Positions 51,581-59,437 of a stretch of DNA of 64,000 nucleotides are shown piece by piece. Position 1 is the first letter of the stretch, and every line of letters begins with the position of its first letter. The notes beneath the pieces are model-generated. The model searched no databases. It was given only the letters and a program-made list of their open reading frames with translations, and had not been told where the DNA came from. A program made the translations under genes and the position numbers. The stretch lies in NCBI RefSeq assembly GCF_010725885.1, contig NZ_AP022600.1:5394001-5458000 (forward strand). The letters are read 5' to 3'. This DNA is from Mycolicibacterium tokaiense (GTDB lineage: Bacteria > Actinomycetota > Actinomycetes > Mycobacteriales > Mycobacteriaceae).

Positions 51581-53369
51581 TCACCGGCGCGTCGATCATG
51601 CCCTTGTCGACACCCCACATGGTGGCGATGGTGCGGTATTCGCCCGTGACCATGAGGTGCTCGAGCGCTTGGCGCAGCGACTCGGCAAGTGGCGAGCCCT
51701 TGCCCACCGGCCATCCGTAGGGCGCGGAGTCGAATACTTCACCGGCGGTCTCCAGGCTCCCGCCGCTGAGCTTCACCGCAAAGCCCGTGACCGGGGAATC
51801 GGCCGACATCGCGTCCACCGCGCCGGAGATCAGCGCGGCCGTCACGTCGTCCTGGCTGGTGAAGACCACCTTGTCCAGCGGTGCCCGTCCGGCCGCTTCA
51901 CACGCCGCGCTCTTGGTGGGAATCTCGTCGGTCTCCTGCAACGTGCCGAAGGCAACGCCCACCCGCAGCCCGCAGGCGTCGTCCGGATCGATGCCGCTGC
52001 CCGGTCGCTGCGCCCACAGCGTGCCGGCCTCGAAGTAGGTGACGAAGTCGGCCGACTGCTCGCGGGCCACGGTATCGGTCACCGAGGACATCCCGAGGTG
52101 GAAAGCACCGGACTGCACCGAGCCCATGATCGTCTCGAACGCCGTCTCCCGGTAATCCGGTCGCAGCCCGAGCACGCGCGTGACGGCGTTCATGAGGTCG
52201 ACGTCAAAGCCCACCAATTCACCTGAGCTGTCTCTGAATTCGTTGGGGGCGTAGGGCACGTTCACGCCGATCACCAACCGGCCCGCCGCGCGGATGTCCG
52301 CGGGCACCGTCGCAGCGATCGGGGCCACCGCACCGGGTGCGGGTTGCGCCGGAGGCGCCGTGCTCTCGGCCATGCCGACCGCGCGGGTGTCGGCCCGCTG
52401 CGGGCCTGCGCCGAAGTGCCACGCCGCCAGCGCGGACACCGCGATCACCACCACGCCGGCACTGAGCACCACGAGGCTGCGCCGGCGAGTCCGAACGGGG
52501 GCGCGGTGCCGGGCCGTCACGGGGGCCTGCGCAGCGCGGCGGGCCGCAACGGCCAGTTCGGTGGCGGTGCGGTAGCGCCGGCCCGGTTCCTTGGCCATCC
52601 CCTGGGCGATGACCGCGTCGAAGGCGGCCAGCGCCCGGTCGGTGTCCGAGGGCAGTGGCGGCGGTGTCACCATGTGGCCCGCGATCTGCTGTTCCAGACT
52701 GTCGTCGGGGTACGGCCGGCTGCCGGTCAGGCATTCGTAGAGCACACAGGCCAACGCGTAGATGTCCGAGCGCGGATCGGCCGGCCCGCCGCCGAAGCGC
52801 TCCGGCGCCATGTAGGCCAGTGTGCCCAAAGTGCTTCCTGCGGTGGTCAATCCGGGGTCGTTGGCGGTGCGGGCCAGGCCGAAGTCGATGAGGTAGACGA
52901 ATTCACGGTCGGAGATCAGGATGTTCGACGGTTTGACGTCACGGTGCACCAGTCCCGCTGCGTGTGCGGCGTCGAGTGCCGAGGCCACTTGTTCGGTGAC
53001 GCTGACCGCGAGGGCGGGTTCCAGTGGCCGCCTGCGCTGCCCGAGGATGGCGCCCAGGGTCATGCCCTCGATCAGCTGCATGTCCAGATACAGCCTGCCG
53101 TCGATCTCCCCATAGCCGTGGATGGGCACCACGTGCGGGTCATTGACACCGGCTGCGGCCTGCGACTCCCGACGGAACCGCTGCTGGAACACCGTGTCCG
53201 CGGCCAGGTGCGGGGGCAGCACCTTCAGCGCGACGATCCGGTCGGTGCGGGTGTCACGCGCCCGGTAGACCACCCCCATGCCGCCGCGCCCCAGGACCTC
53301 CATCAGGTGGTAGTGCCCGAAGGATCCGTGGGGTCCGTCATCGTCCGGCCCAGTACTGTCTGTGACCAC
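51561..53369 (-). CDS. Receptor Ser/Thr protein kinase with extracellular amino-acid-binding (SBP_bac_3) domain
   Basis: This 602-residue fusion has a PknB-type kinase in residues about 20-275: GRGGMG loop (27-32), Lys49 in VALKVL, HRDVKPSN (142-149), DFG (162-164), and APE as YMAPERF. One transmembrane helix follows (about 298-319). Residues about 353-600 outside the membrane form a family-3 solute-binding domain closely similar to the importer's binding protein at 55079-56014, down to the shared ending GMID-PVINGA. GTG at 53369 is preferred because AGGAG lies 6 bases upstream; TTG at 53375 is also in frame. It is the last gene of the importer operon, 24 bases after the ATPase. It likely phosphorylates targets in response to the amino acid. 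Confidence 0.93.
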   Translation of the reverse strand: MVTDSTGPDDDGPHGSFGHYHLMEVLGRGGMGVVYRARDTRTDRIVALKVLPPHLAADTVFQQRFRRESQAAAGVNDPHVVPIHGYGEIDGRLYLDMQLIEGMTLGAILGQRRRPLEPALAVSVTEQVASALDAAHAAGLVHRDVKPSNILISDREFVYLIDFGLARTANDPGLTTAGSTLGTLAYMAPERFGGGPADPRSDIYALACVLYECLTGSRPYPDDSLEQQIAGHMVTPPPLPSDTDRALAAFDAVIAQGMAKEPGRRYRTATELAVAARRAAQAPVTARHRAPVRTRRRSLVVLSAGVVVIAVSALAAWHFGAGPQRADTRAVGMAESTAPPAQPAPGAVAPIAATVPADIRAAGRLVIGVNVPYAPNEFRDSSGELVGFDVDLMNAVTRVLGLRPDYRETAFETIMGSVQSGAFHLGMSSVTDTVAREQSADFVTYFEAGTLWAQRPGSGIDPDDACGLRVGVAFGTLQETDEIPTKSAACEAAGRAPLDKVVFTSQDDVTAALISGAVDAMSADSPVTGFAVKLSGGSLETAGEVFDSAPYGWPVGKGSPLAESLRQALEHLMVTGEYRTIATMWGVDKGMIDAPVINGAQR

Positions 53370-53393
53370 CGTCAACTCCTGGCAGGCGAGGGG

Positions 53394-54155
53394 TTACATC
53401 ACCTTCGACAGGAACGCCTTGGTGCGTTCATGGCTCGGATTGCCCAGCACCTCTTCGGGATCGCCCGATTCTACGATCACCCCGCCGTCCATGAACACCA
53501 GCTGATCGGCGACCTCGCGGGCGAATCCCATCTCATGGGTCACCACCACCATCGTCATTCCCTCGGACGCCAGGGTTTTCATGACGCCGAGCACCTCGCC
53601 CACCAATTCGGGATCCAGTGCCGAGGTAGGCTCGTCGAACAGCATGAGCTTGGGGCTCATGGCCAGCGCCCGGGCGATCGCGACCCGCTGCTGCTGGCCG
53701 CCCGAGAGCTGGGCGGGATAGGCATCGGCCTTGGCGGACAGCCCCACCTGGCTCAACAGATCCTTGGCCCGGGCCACCGCGGCATCCTTCTTGACACCCT
53801 TGACCTGCATGGGTGCTTCGATGATGTTCTCCAGTGCGGTGCGGTGCGGGAACAGATTGAAGTGCTGGAACACCATGCCGATGTCACGACGCTGCTTGGC
53901 GGCCTCGCGCGGGGACATCTCGTGCAGCTTGCCCCCCCGTTCGTTGTAACCGATCAGCTCACCGTCGACGTAGAGCCGCCCGGCGTTGACCTGCTCGAGG
54001 TGGTTGATACAGCGCAGAAAGGTGGACTTGCCCGAACCCGATGGTCCGACCAGCACCAGTACCTGGCCGCGCTGTACCTCGAGGGTGACGCCCTTGAGCA
54101 CCTTGAGTGCGCCGAAGTCCTTGCAGACCGCCTCGGCTCGGACCATCGGTGTCAC
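53394..54155 (-). CDS. Polar amino acid ABC ATPase (GlnQ-like)
   Basis: This 253-residue ATPase has Walker [11 protein letters not shown]-loop FQHFNLFPH, signature [15 protein letters not shown], Walker [14 protein letters not shown] and switch VTHEMGF. The GTG at 54155 overlaps the permease stop by GTGA; ATG at 54146 is an alternative. It powers the amino-acid importer with the permease and the binding protein upstream. The kinase-sensor gene follows after 24 bases. The specificity (glutamine, glutamate, cystine or other) cannot be set from the ATPase. Confidence 0.92.
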   Translation of the reverse strand: MTPMVRAEAVCKDFGALKVLKGVTLEVQRGQVLVLVGPSGSGKSTFLRCINHLEQVNAGRLYVDGELIGYNERGGKLHEMSPREAAKQRRDIGMVFQHFNLFPHRTALENIIEAPMQVKGVKKDAAVARAKDLLSQVGLSAKADAYPAQLSGGQQQRVAIARALAMSPKLMLFDEPTSALDPELVGEVLGVMKTLASEGMTMVVVTHEMGFAREVADQLVFMDGGVIVESGDPEEVLGNPSHERTKAFLSKVM

Positions 54156-55075
54156 GGCTGCTCCCCCATCTGCGCCTTGGCCAGCGCCTCGAGCTGCTTG
54201 GTGGTCAGCTTGCGCGACGCCCCGCGGGAGAAGTGCCGCTCGAGGTAGAACTGGCCCACCATCAGGATGCTGGTGACCACCAGGTACCAGGTGGCGGCGA
54301 CCAGGAGCAGCGGTACCGGTTCGAAGGTGCGGGCCGCGATCTCCCGTGAGGTGATGCCGTAGAGGTCCAGGGTGAAGGGCACCGCCGTCACCAGCGACGT
54401 GGTTTTCAGCATGCTGATCACCTCGTTGCCCGTGGGCGGGATGATCACCCGCATGGCCTGGGGCAGCACCGTGCGCCGCATGGCCAGGCCCCACGACATG
54501 CCCAGCGCCGTGGACGCCTCCAGTTGCCCTTCCGGCACCGAGCTGATGCCGGCCCGGATGATCTCGGCCATGTACGCGGCTTCGTTGAGCGCCAGCCCGA
54601 TGATGGCCAGCGCGAACGGGAACGACAGCGCCTGCAGGTTGAACTGCAGCAGCGACGGCCCGAACGGGACGCCCAGTTGGACGTTCTGATAGATGGTCGG
54701 CAGCAGGCCCCAGAACACCAGCTGGACGTAGACCGGGGTGCCGCGGAAAACCCAGAGGTACACCCAGGCGACGTAGCGGAACACCGGGTTGGGCGACAGC
54801 CGCATGACGGCCAGCAGGATCCCGAGCAGGATGGCCAGCACCATCGAATAGACGGTCAGCTGCAAGGTGTTGACCAGGCCGACCATCAGTACCCGTTCGT
54901 TGAACAGGTACTCCATGAACACCGACCAGCGGTAGGCCGGGTTGGTGGCCGCTCCGTAGAGGAACAACCCGACCAGGATGAGGATGACGGCCGCCGCCAC
55001 CCACCGCCAGGGGTGCCGTAGTGGAATAGCGTCTATGGCAGCCGGCGCAGTGGGCGGCGGGGCGTCAACACTCAT
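54152..55075 (-). CDS. Polar amino acid ABC permease (GlnP-like)
   Basis: This 307-residue permease of the HisMQ/GlnP type has the N-terminal region [20 protein letters not shown] near residue 66, the conserved loop [20 protein letters not shown] and the EAA-type contact [18 protein letters not shown]. It carries a long C-terminal cytosolic tail of about 40 residues. Single permease, so it probably works as a homodimer. It starts 3 bases after the binding-protein stop and overlaps the ATPase start. Confidence 0.92.
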   Translation of the reverse strand: MSVDAPPPTAPAAIDAIPLRHPWRWVAAAVILILVGLFLYGAATNPAYRWSVFMEYLFNERVLMVGLVNTLQLTVYSMVLAILLGILLAVMRLSPNPVFRYVAWVYLWVFRGTPVYVQLVFWGLLPTIYQNVQLGVPFGPSLLQFNLQALSFPFALAIIGLALNEAAYMAEIIRAGISSVPEGQLEASTALGMSWGLAMRRTVLPQAMRVIIPPTGNEVISMLKTTSLVTAVPFTLDLYGITSREIAARTFEPVPLLLVAATWYLVVTSILMVGQFYLERHFSRGASRKLTTKQLEALAKAQMGEQP

Positions 55076-55078
55076 GGA

Positions 55079-56014
55079 TCAGCTGATCGCTCCGTTGATG
55101 ACCGGCTTGTCGATCATGCCGGCCTCGACACCCCAATCGGTGGCGATCTTCTCGTACTCACCGTTCTCGATCAGGTGCTCGAGCGCCTGCTGCAGCGACT
55201 GCGCCAACGGCGATCCCTTGGCCACCGGCCACCCGTAGGGCGCGGCGTCGAAGATCTCACCGGCGGTCTCCAGCTTGCCTGCGCTCTGCTTGATGGCGTA
55301 GGCCGTCACCGGCGAATCGGCCGACATCGCGTCGGCCTGGCCGAGCACCACCGCGTTGGTGGCGGCGTCCTGGCCGTCGAACGGGATGATCTCGATGGCG
55401 GGGTTGCCGGCGTCGGTGCACGCCTTGCTCTTGGCGGGCAGTTCGTCGGTCTCCTGGTAGGTGGTGGCCTGCACCGCGACCTTCTTGCCGCACGCGTTGT
55501 TGGGATCGATTCCCGAGCCCGGCCGCTGTGCCCACTGCGTACCCGCCGAGAAGTAGGTGACGAAGTCGACCGTCTGCTCGCGCTCCTTGGTGTCGGTGAA
55601 CGATGACATCCCGACGTTGAAGGTGCCGCCCTGGATGGACGGGATGATCTTCGCGAAATCGGACTCGCGGTATTCGGCGGTGAGGCCGAGCGTGGAGGCG
55701 ATGGCGTTCATCAAATCGACGTCGAACCCGACGATCTTGCCGGACTCGTCTTTGAATTCGTTCGGTGCGTAGGGGATGTTGACGCCGACGACCAGCTTGC
55801 CGGAGGACTTGATGTCCTCGGGCACCGTGTTCGCGATCTCCTCGACCGCGCCCGAGGAGGCCGCACCACCGGTGGTGGGCTCCTCCTCACTGCCGCCGGA
55901 ACTGTCGGTTCCTGCCGCACAGCCTGACAGCGCCATGACGCCGGACACCGCGAATATCGCTGTGGCGTACCACCAGCGTGGGCGTCCCGAGCGGCTCTGG
56001 TTTCCAGATTCCAC
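55079..56014 (-). CDS. Polar amino acid ABC substrate-binding lipoprotein (family 3)
   Basis: This 311-residue binding protein has a lipoprotein signal ending LSGC (Cys32), a Ser/Glu/Gly linker, then a family-3 domain: VVGVNIPYAPNEFKDESGK and FDVDLMNAIASTLGL, followed by MSSFTDTKEREQTVDF with the ligand-contact TDTxxR. GTG at 56014 follows GAGGGA; the open frame further upstream lacks a site. The domain is strikingly similar to the sensor half of the kinase at 51561-53369, showing duplication within the operon. First gene of importer plus kinase. Confidence 0.92.
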   Translation of the reverse strand: MESGNQSRSGRPRWWYATAIFAVSGVMALSGCAAGTDSSGGSEEEPTTGGAASSGAVEEIANTVPEDIKSSGKLVVGVNIPYAPNEFKDESGKIVGFDVDLMNAIASTLGLTAEYRESDFAKIIPSIQGGTFNVGMSSFTDTKEREQTVDFVTYFSAGTQWAQRPGSGIDPNNACGKKVAVQATTYQETDELPAKSKACTDAGNPAIEIIPFDGQDAATNAVVLGQADAMSADSPVTAYAIKQSAGKLETAGEIFDAAPYGWPVAKGSPLAQSLQQALEHLIENGEYEKIATDWGVEAGMIDKPVINGAIS

Positions 56015-56046
56015 GTTCCCTCTTCTCGTTGTTCGGGCCGTCCTGC

Positions 56047-56063
56047 GGCGGTCCCGGACCGCC
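56047..56063. promoter_or_regulatory. Perfect 17-bp palindrome upstream of amino-acid importer/kinase operon
   Basis: GGCGGTCC-C-GGACCGCC has 8-bp perfect arms around one base, 32 bases before the first start codon at 56014. It could be a repressor site or a short RNA hairpin in the leader. No family consensus is recognised. Confidence 0.45.
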
Positions 56064-56220
56064 GACGACCTTAACCACCGGCGACCCAGAGTGCAGTCCC
56101 GGTAACGAAACATTAATCACCGCGCCGACGGGGCAGGAGCACATTGTGTGTACTCGACGACGTTACCGACTGTGACCCGAACTCCACGCCGCCGTGACGC
56201 TGCTGTGCCACACTTCCGCC

Positions 56221-56793
56221 ATGGTCACTCCTACCGTTTCGGGGCCGGCACCGTCTCTGCTGCCGCACCTGTGGAAATCCACCCTGGTATCGGGTGTGCT
56301 GGCCGTGCTGCTCGGGATCGCCGTGGTCGCCTGGCCGGGCATCTCGATCCTCATCGCCGCGATCTTCTTCGGCGCCTATCTGTTGGTCACGGGCATCGCG
56401 CAGGTGGTGCTGGCTTTCAGCCTGCGGGCCCCCGTCGGCAGTAAGGTGCTCCTGGGCATCAGCGGCCTGGCCTCGGTGGTACTGGGCGTGCTGTGCTTCC
56501 TGAGCCTGGCGGACTCCGTTCTGCTGCTGGCGATTTGGATCGGCATCGGGTTCATCTTCCGCGGCGTGGCCACCACCGCGTCGGCGATCAGCGACAAGAC
56601 CCTGCCCGGGCGGGGCTGGGAGATCTTCTTCGGCGTGGTCTCCCTGATCGCGGGCATCGTGATGATGGTGCTGCCGTTCGAATCCCTGGCGACACTGGCG
56701 CTGGTGGTCGGCATCTGGCTGATCGTGACGGGCGTGTTCGAGATCGTGATGGCCTTCGGCATCAGGAAAGCATCCAAAGTCCTCCCCGGGTAG
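56221..56793 (+). CDS. DUF308/HdeD-like membrane protein (Rv1624c-like)
   Basis: This 190-residue protein has six hydrophobic helices in three repeated pairs, typical of DUF308/HdeD (VLAVLLGIAVVAWPGISILI; IWIGIGFIFRGVATT; VSLIAGIVMMVLPFESLATL). ATG at 56221 is preferred over an upstream start at 56194. It is upstream of cydA in the same direction, as Rv1624c is beside the cyd genes. HdeD proteins are linked to acid tolerance in enteric bacteria; the role in mycobacteria is unknown. Confidence 0.88.
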   Translation: MVTPTVSGPAPSLLPHLWKSTLVSGVLAVLLGIAVVAWPGISILIAAIFFGAYLLVTGIAQVVLAFSLRAPVGSKVLLGISGLASVVLGVLCFLSLADSVLLLAIWIGIGFIFRGVATTASAISDKTLPGRGWEIFFGVVSLIAGIVMMVLPFESLATLALVVGIWLIVTGVFEIVMAFGIRKASKVLPG

Positions 56794-56860
56794 CCAAAGG
56801 TCCCTTGTCGGCGACATCACTGCCTGCGAGGCTGGAATCGCTGGTCGCACGGCCATGCGA

Positions 56861-56882
56861 CTACTACAGTGTGTCGTAGTAG
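56861..56882. promoter_or_regulatory. Inverted repeat upstream of cydA
   Basis: CTACTAC (56861-56867) and GTAGTAG (56876-56882) are perfect 7-bp arms with an 8-base spacer, 28 bases before the cydA start. The arms recall BlaI/CopY-type half-sites (TACTACA...TGTAGTA), but the spacer is longer than usual. It may be the control site for the cyd operon. Confidence 0.45.
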
Positions 56883-56910
56883 ATGAGACCTGCAGCCCTC
56901 GGAGATGCCC

Positions 56911-58374
56911 ATGGACGCCCTCGACGTATCGCGATGGCAGTTCGGAATAACAACGGTCTACCACTTCATCTTCGTGCCGCTGACCATCGGTCTGGCGCCG
57001 CTGATCGCGGTGATGCAGACCGTCTGGGTGATCACCGGGCGCTCGGAGTGGTACCGGCTGACCCGGTTCTTCGGCAAGCTGTTCCTGATCAACTTCGCGA
57101 TCGGCGTGGCCACCGGGATCGTGCAGGAGTTCCAGTTCGGGATGAACTGGAGTGAGTACTCCCGCTTCGTCGGCGACGTCTTCGGTGCACCGCTGGCCAT
57201 GGAGGGCCTGGTGGCCTTCTTCTTCGAGTCGACGTTCATCGGCCTGTGGATCTTCGGCTGGACCCGATTGCCCCGGTTGGTGCACCTGGCCTGCATCTGG
57301 ATCGTCGCCATCGCGGTGAACCTGTCAGCCTTCTTCATCATCACCGCCAACTCCTTCATGCAGCACCCCGTCGGAGCGCGCTACAACCCGGAGACCGGCC
57401 GCGCCGAACTGGAGAGCATCGTCGCGCTGTTCACCAACGAGACCGGCGTGGCCGCGTTCTGGCATGCCGTCGCCGGAGCTTTCCTCACCGCCGGCACCTT
57501 CGTGGCCTGCGTCTGCGCCTGGTGGATGGTGCGCAATGCGCGCAGTGGGACCGAGACCGTTCCCGAGACCCGCACGATGTACCGCCCCGCCACCATCCTC
57601 GGATGCTGGGTGGCGCTGATCTCGGCGGCCGCGTTGTTCTTCACCGGTGACATTCAGGGCAAGCTGATGTTCGAACAGCAACCCATGAAGATGGCGTCGG
57701 CAGAGTCGTTGTGCCACACCGAAACCGATCCCGACTTTTCGATCCTGACGGTGGGCACCCACAACAACTGCGACAGCGTCATCCACCTCATCAAGGTGCC
57801 GTTCGTGCTGCCGTTCCTGGCTGAGAGCAAGTTCACCGGCGTCACACTCGACGGTGTCGAGGACCTGCAGCAACAGGCCGAGGAGAAGTTCGGCCCCGGC
57901 AACTACCGCCCCAACCTCTTCGTCACCTACTGGTCCTTCCGCGCCATGATCGGCTTCATGGCCGTGCCGGTGCTGTTCGCGCTGGCGGCGCTGTGGCTGA
58001 CCCGGGGCGGTCGCACCACGGACAAGAAATGGCTGTCGACGCTGGCCCTGGTGACGCTGCCGACACCGTTCCTGGCCAACAGTGCGGGATGGATCTTCAC
58101 CGAGATGGGACGCCAGCCCTGGGTGGTGGTACCCAACATCGACGGTGACCCACTGCTGCACCTGACTGTGCAGGAGGGGGTGTCCGGACATTCGGCGGGC
58201 ATGGTCTGGATCAGCTTGGTGAGCCTGACGGCGGTCTACGGAGTGCTCGCCGTGATCTGGTTCTACCTCCTGCGCCGCTACATCGTCTCGGGCCCACAGG
58301 AACACGACTCCGAGCCGGCGCCACCCAAGCCACCCGGCGGCGAGGACGTGGCCCCACTCTCGTTCGCCTACTAG
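56911..58374 (+). CDS. cydA: Cytochrome bd quinol oxidase subunit I
   Basis: This 487-residue subunit starts MDALDVSRWQFG; GGAG lies upstream at good spacing, whereas an ATG 6 bases earlier sits on top of it. It carries the haem histidine in TTVYHFIFVPLTIG near residue 18, FQFGMNWSEYSRFVGDVFG and the second haem region FFFESTFIGLWIFG. The quinol loop is of the short type. It oxidises menaquinol and reduces oxygen with high affinity, supporting growth under low oxygen or when the cytochrome bcc-aa3 branch is impaired. It leads cydA-cydB-cydD-cydC. Confidence 0.97.
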   Translation: MDALDVSRWQFGITTVYHFIFVPLTIGLAPLIAVMQTVWVITGRSEWYRLTRFFGKLFLINFAIGVATGIVQEFQFGMNWSEYSRFVGDVFGAPLAMEGLVAFFFESTFIGLWIFGWTRLPRLVHLACIWIVAIAVNLSAFFIITANSFMQHPVGARYNPETGRAELESIVALFTNETGVAAFWHAVAGAFLTAGTFVACVCAWWMVRNARSGTETVPETRTMYRPATILGCWVALISAAALFFTGDIQGKLMFEQQPMKMASAESLCHTETDPDFSILTVGTHNNCDSVIHLIKVPFVLPFLAESKFTGVTLDGVEDLQQQAEEKFGPGNYRPNLFVTYWSFRAMIGFMAVPVLFALAALWLTRGGRTTDKKWLSTLALVTLPTPFLANSAGWIFTEMGRQPWVVVPNIDGDPLLHLTVQEGVSGHSAGMVWISLVSLTAVYGVLAVIWFYLLRRYIVSGPQEHDSEPAPPKPPGGEDVAPLSFAY

Positions 58375-58387
58375 GGAGCAACCGACC

Positions 58388-59437
58388 ATGGGACTTCAAG
58401 AAATCTGGTTCATCCTCGTCGCCGTGTTGTTCCTCGGATTCTTCGTCCTCGAGGGTTTCGACTTCGGCGTCGGCATGCTGATGGAACCCCTTGCCCGCAT
58501 GGGCAGCAGTTCCGATCCCGTGACGATCGACAAGCGCCGCCGTGCGGTGCTCAACACCATCGGACCGGTGTGGGACGGCAACGAGGTGTGGTTGATCACC
58601 GCGGGCGGAGCGATGTTCGCCGCCTTCCCCGGCTGGTACGCCACGGTGTTCTCGGGACTGTTCCTCCCCCTGCTGGCGATCCTGGTGTCGATGATCCTGC
58701 GGATCGTGGCCATCGAATGGCGCGGCAAGATCGATGACGCGACCTGGCGCCGACGCGCCGACCTCGGGATCGCCATCGGCTCCTGGGTGCCGGCCATCCT
58801 GTGGGGGGTGGCCTTCGCGTCTCTGGTGCAGGGGCTGCCGGTGGACGCGGACGCCCAGATCCACCCGACCTTCGCCGCGCTGATCAATCCGTACACACTG
58901 CTGGGCGGACTGGCCACCGGCGGGCTGTTCCTGCTGCACGGCGCCGCGTTCCTGGCGCTGAAGACCGAAGGTGAGATCCGAACCGACATCCTGCGGGTGG
59001 CCCGGCTGTTGACCTGGCCGGTGACAGGGTTGGTGGCCTGCTTCGGCATCTGGACCCAGCTGGGATACGGCAAAACCTGGACCTGGGCGGTGCTGATCCT
59101 GGCCGTCGTGGCCCAGCTGGCCGCAGTTGCCCTGCTGCACAAGGGGACTCGCGACGGATGGGCGTTCATCTCGACGACACTGGTGGTGGTGGCCGTGATC
59201 GTGCTGGCGTTCGGGGCACTGTTCCCGAACCTGGTGCCATCAACCCTGAATCCGGACTGGAACCTGACCATCTTCAATGCGTCCTCCACCCCGTACACAT
59301 TGACGGTGATGACCTGGGCGGCGGCCATCTTCGCGCCACTGGTGATCATCTACCAAGCCTGGACGTACTGGGTGTTCCGGCAGCGCATCTCGACGGAACG
59401 CATACCCGATCCCATCGGTCTGGGGCACTCGCACTGA
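58388..59437 (+). CDS. cydB: Cytochrome bd quinol oxidase subunit II
   Basis: This 349-residue membrane subunit begins MGLQEIWFILVAVLFLGFFV with the following LEGFDFGVGML and WDGNEVWLITAGGAMFAAFP motifs, characteristic of CydB. It pairs with CydA and helps form the proton path to the haem site. The start lies 13 bases after cydA. The stop overlaps the presumed CTG start of cydD (CTGA at 59434-59437). Length is normal for the family. Confidence 0.97.
   Translation: MGLQEIWFILVAVLFLGFFVLEGFDFGVGMLMEPLARMGSSSDPVTIDKRRRAVLNTIGPVWDGNEVWLITAGGAMFAAFPGWYATVFSGLFLPLLAILVSMILRIVAIEWRGKIDDATWRRRADLGIAIGSWVPAILWGVAFASLVQGLPVDADAQIHPTFAALINPYTLLGGLATGGLFLLHGAAFLALKTEGEIRTDILRVARLLTWPVTGLVACFGIWTQLGYGKTWTWAVLILAVVAQLAAVALLHKGTRDGWAFISTTLVVVAVIVLAFGALFPNLVPSTLNPDWNLTIFNASSTPYTLTVMTWAAAIFAPLVIIYQAWTYWVFRQRISTERIPDPIGLGHSH

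Noticed and set aside
53394..55004. Apparent fusion of permease region and ABC ATPase
   Set aside because: The frame upstream of 54155 is antisense-free but out of phase with the permease; ATPase begins at GTG 54155 with a GTGA overlap.
56101..56118. GTAAC followed by GAAAC, as in GlnR sites
   Set aside because: GlnR half-sites need about six bases between GTnAC and GAAAC; here they abut, so the match is not convincing.
59158..59433. Upstream extension of cydD inside cydB
   Set aside because: The extension is cydB read in another frame and has no resemblance to CydD; it also lacks a ribosome-binding site.
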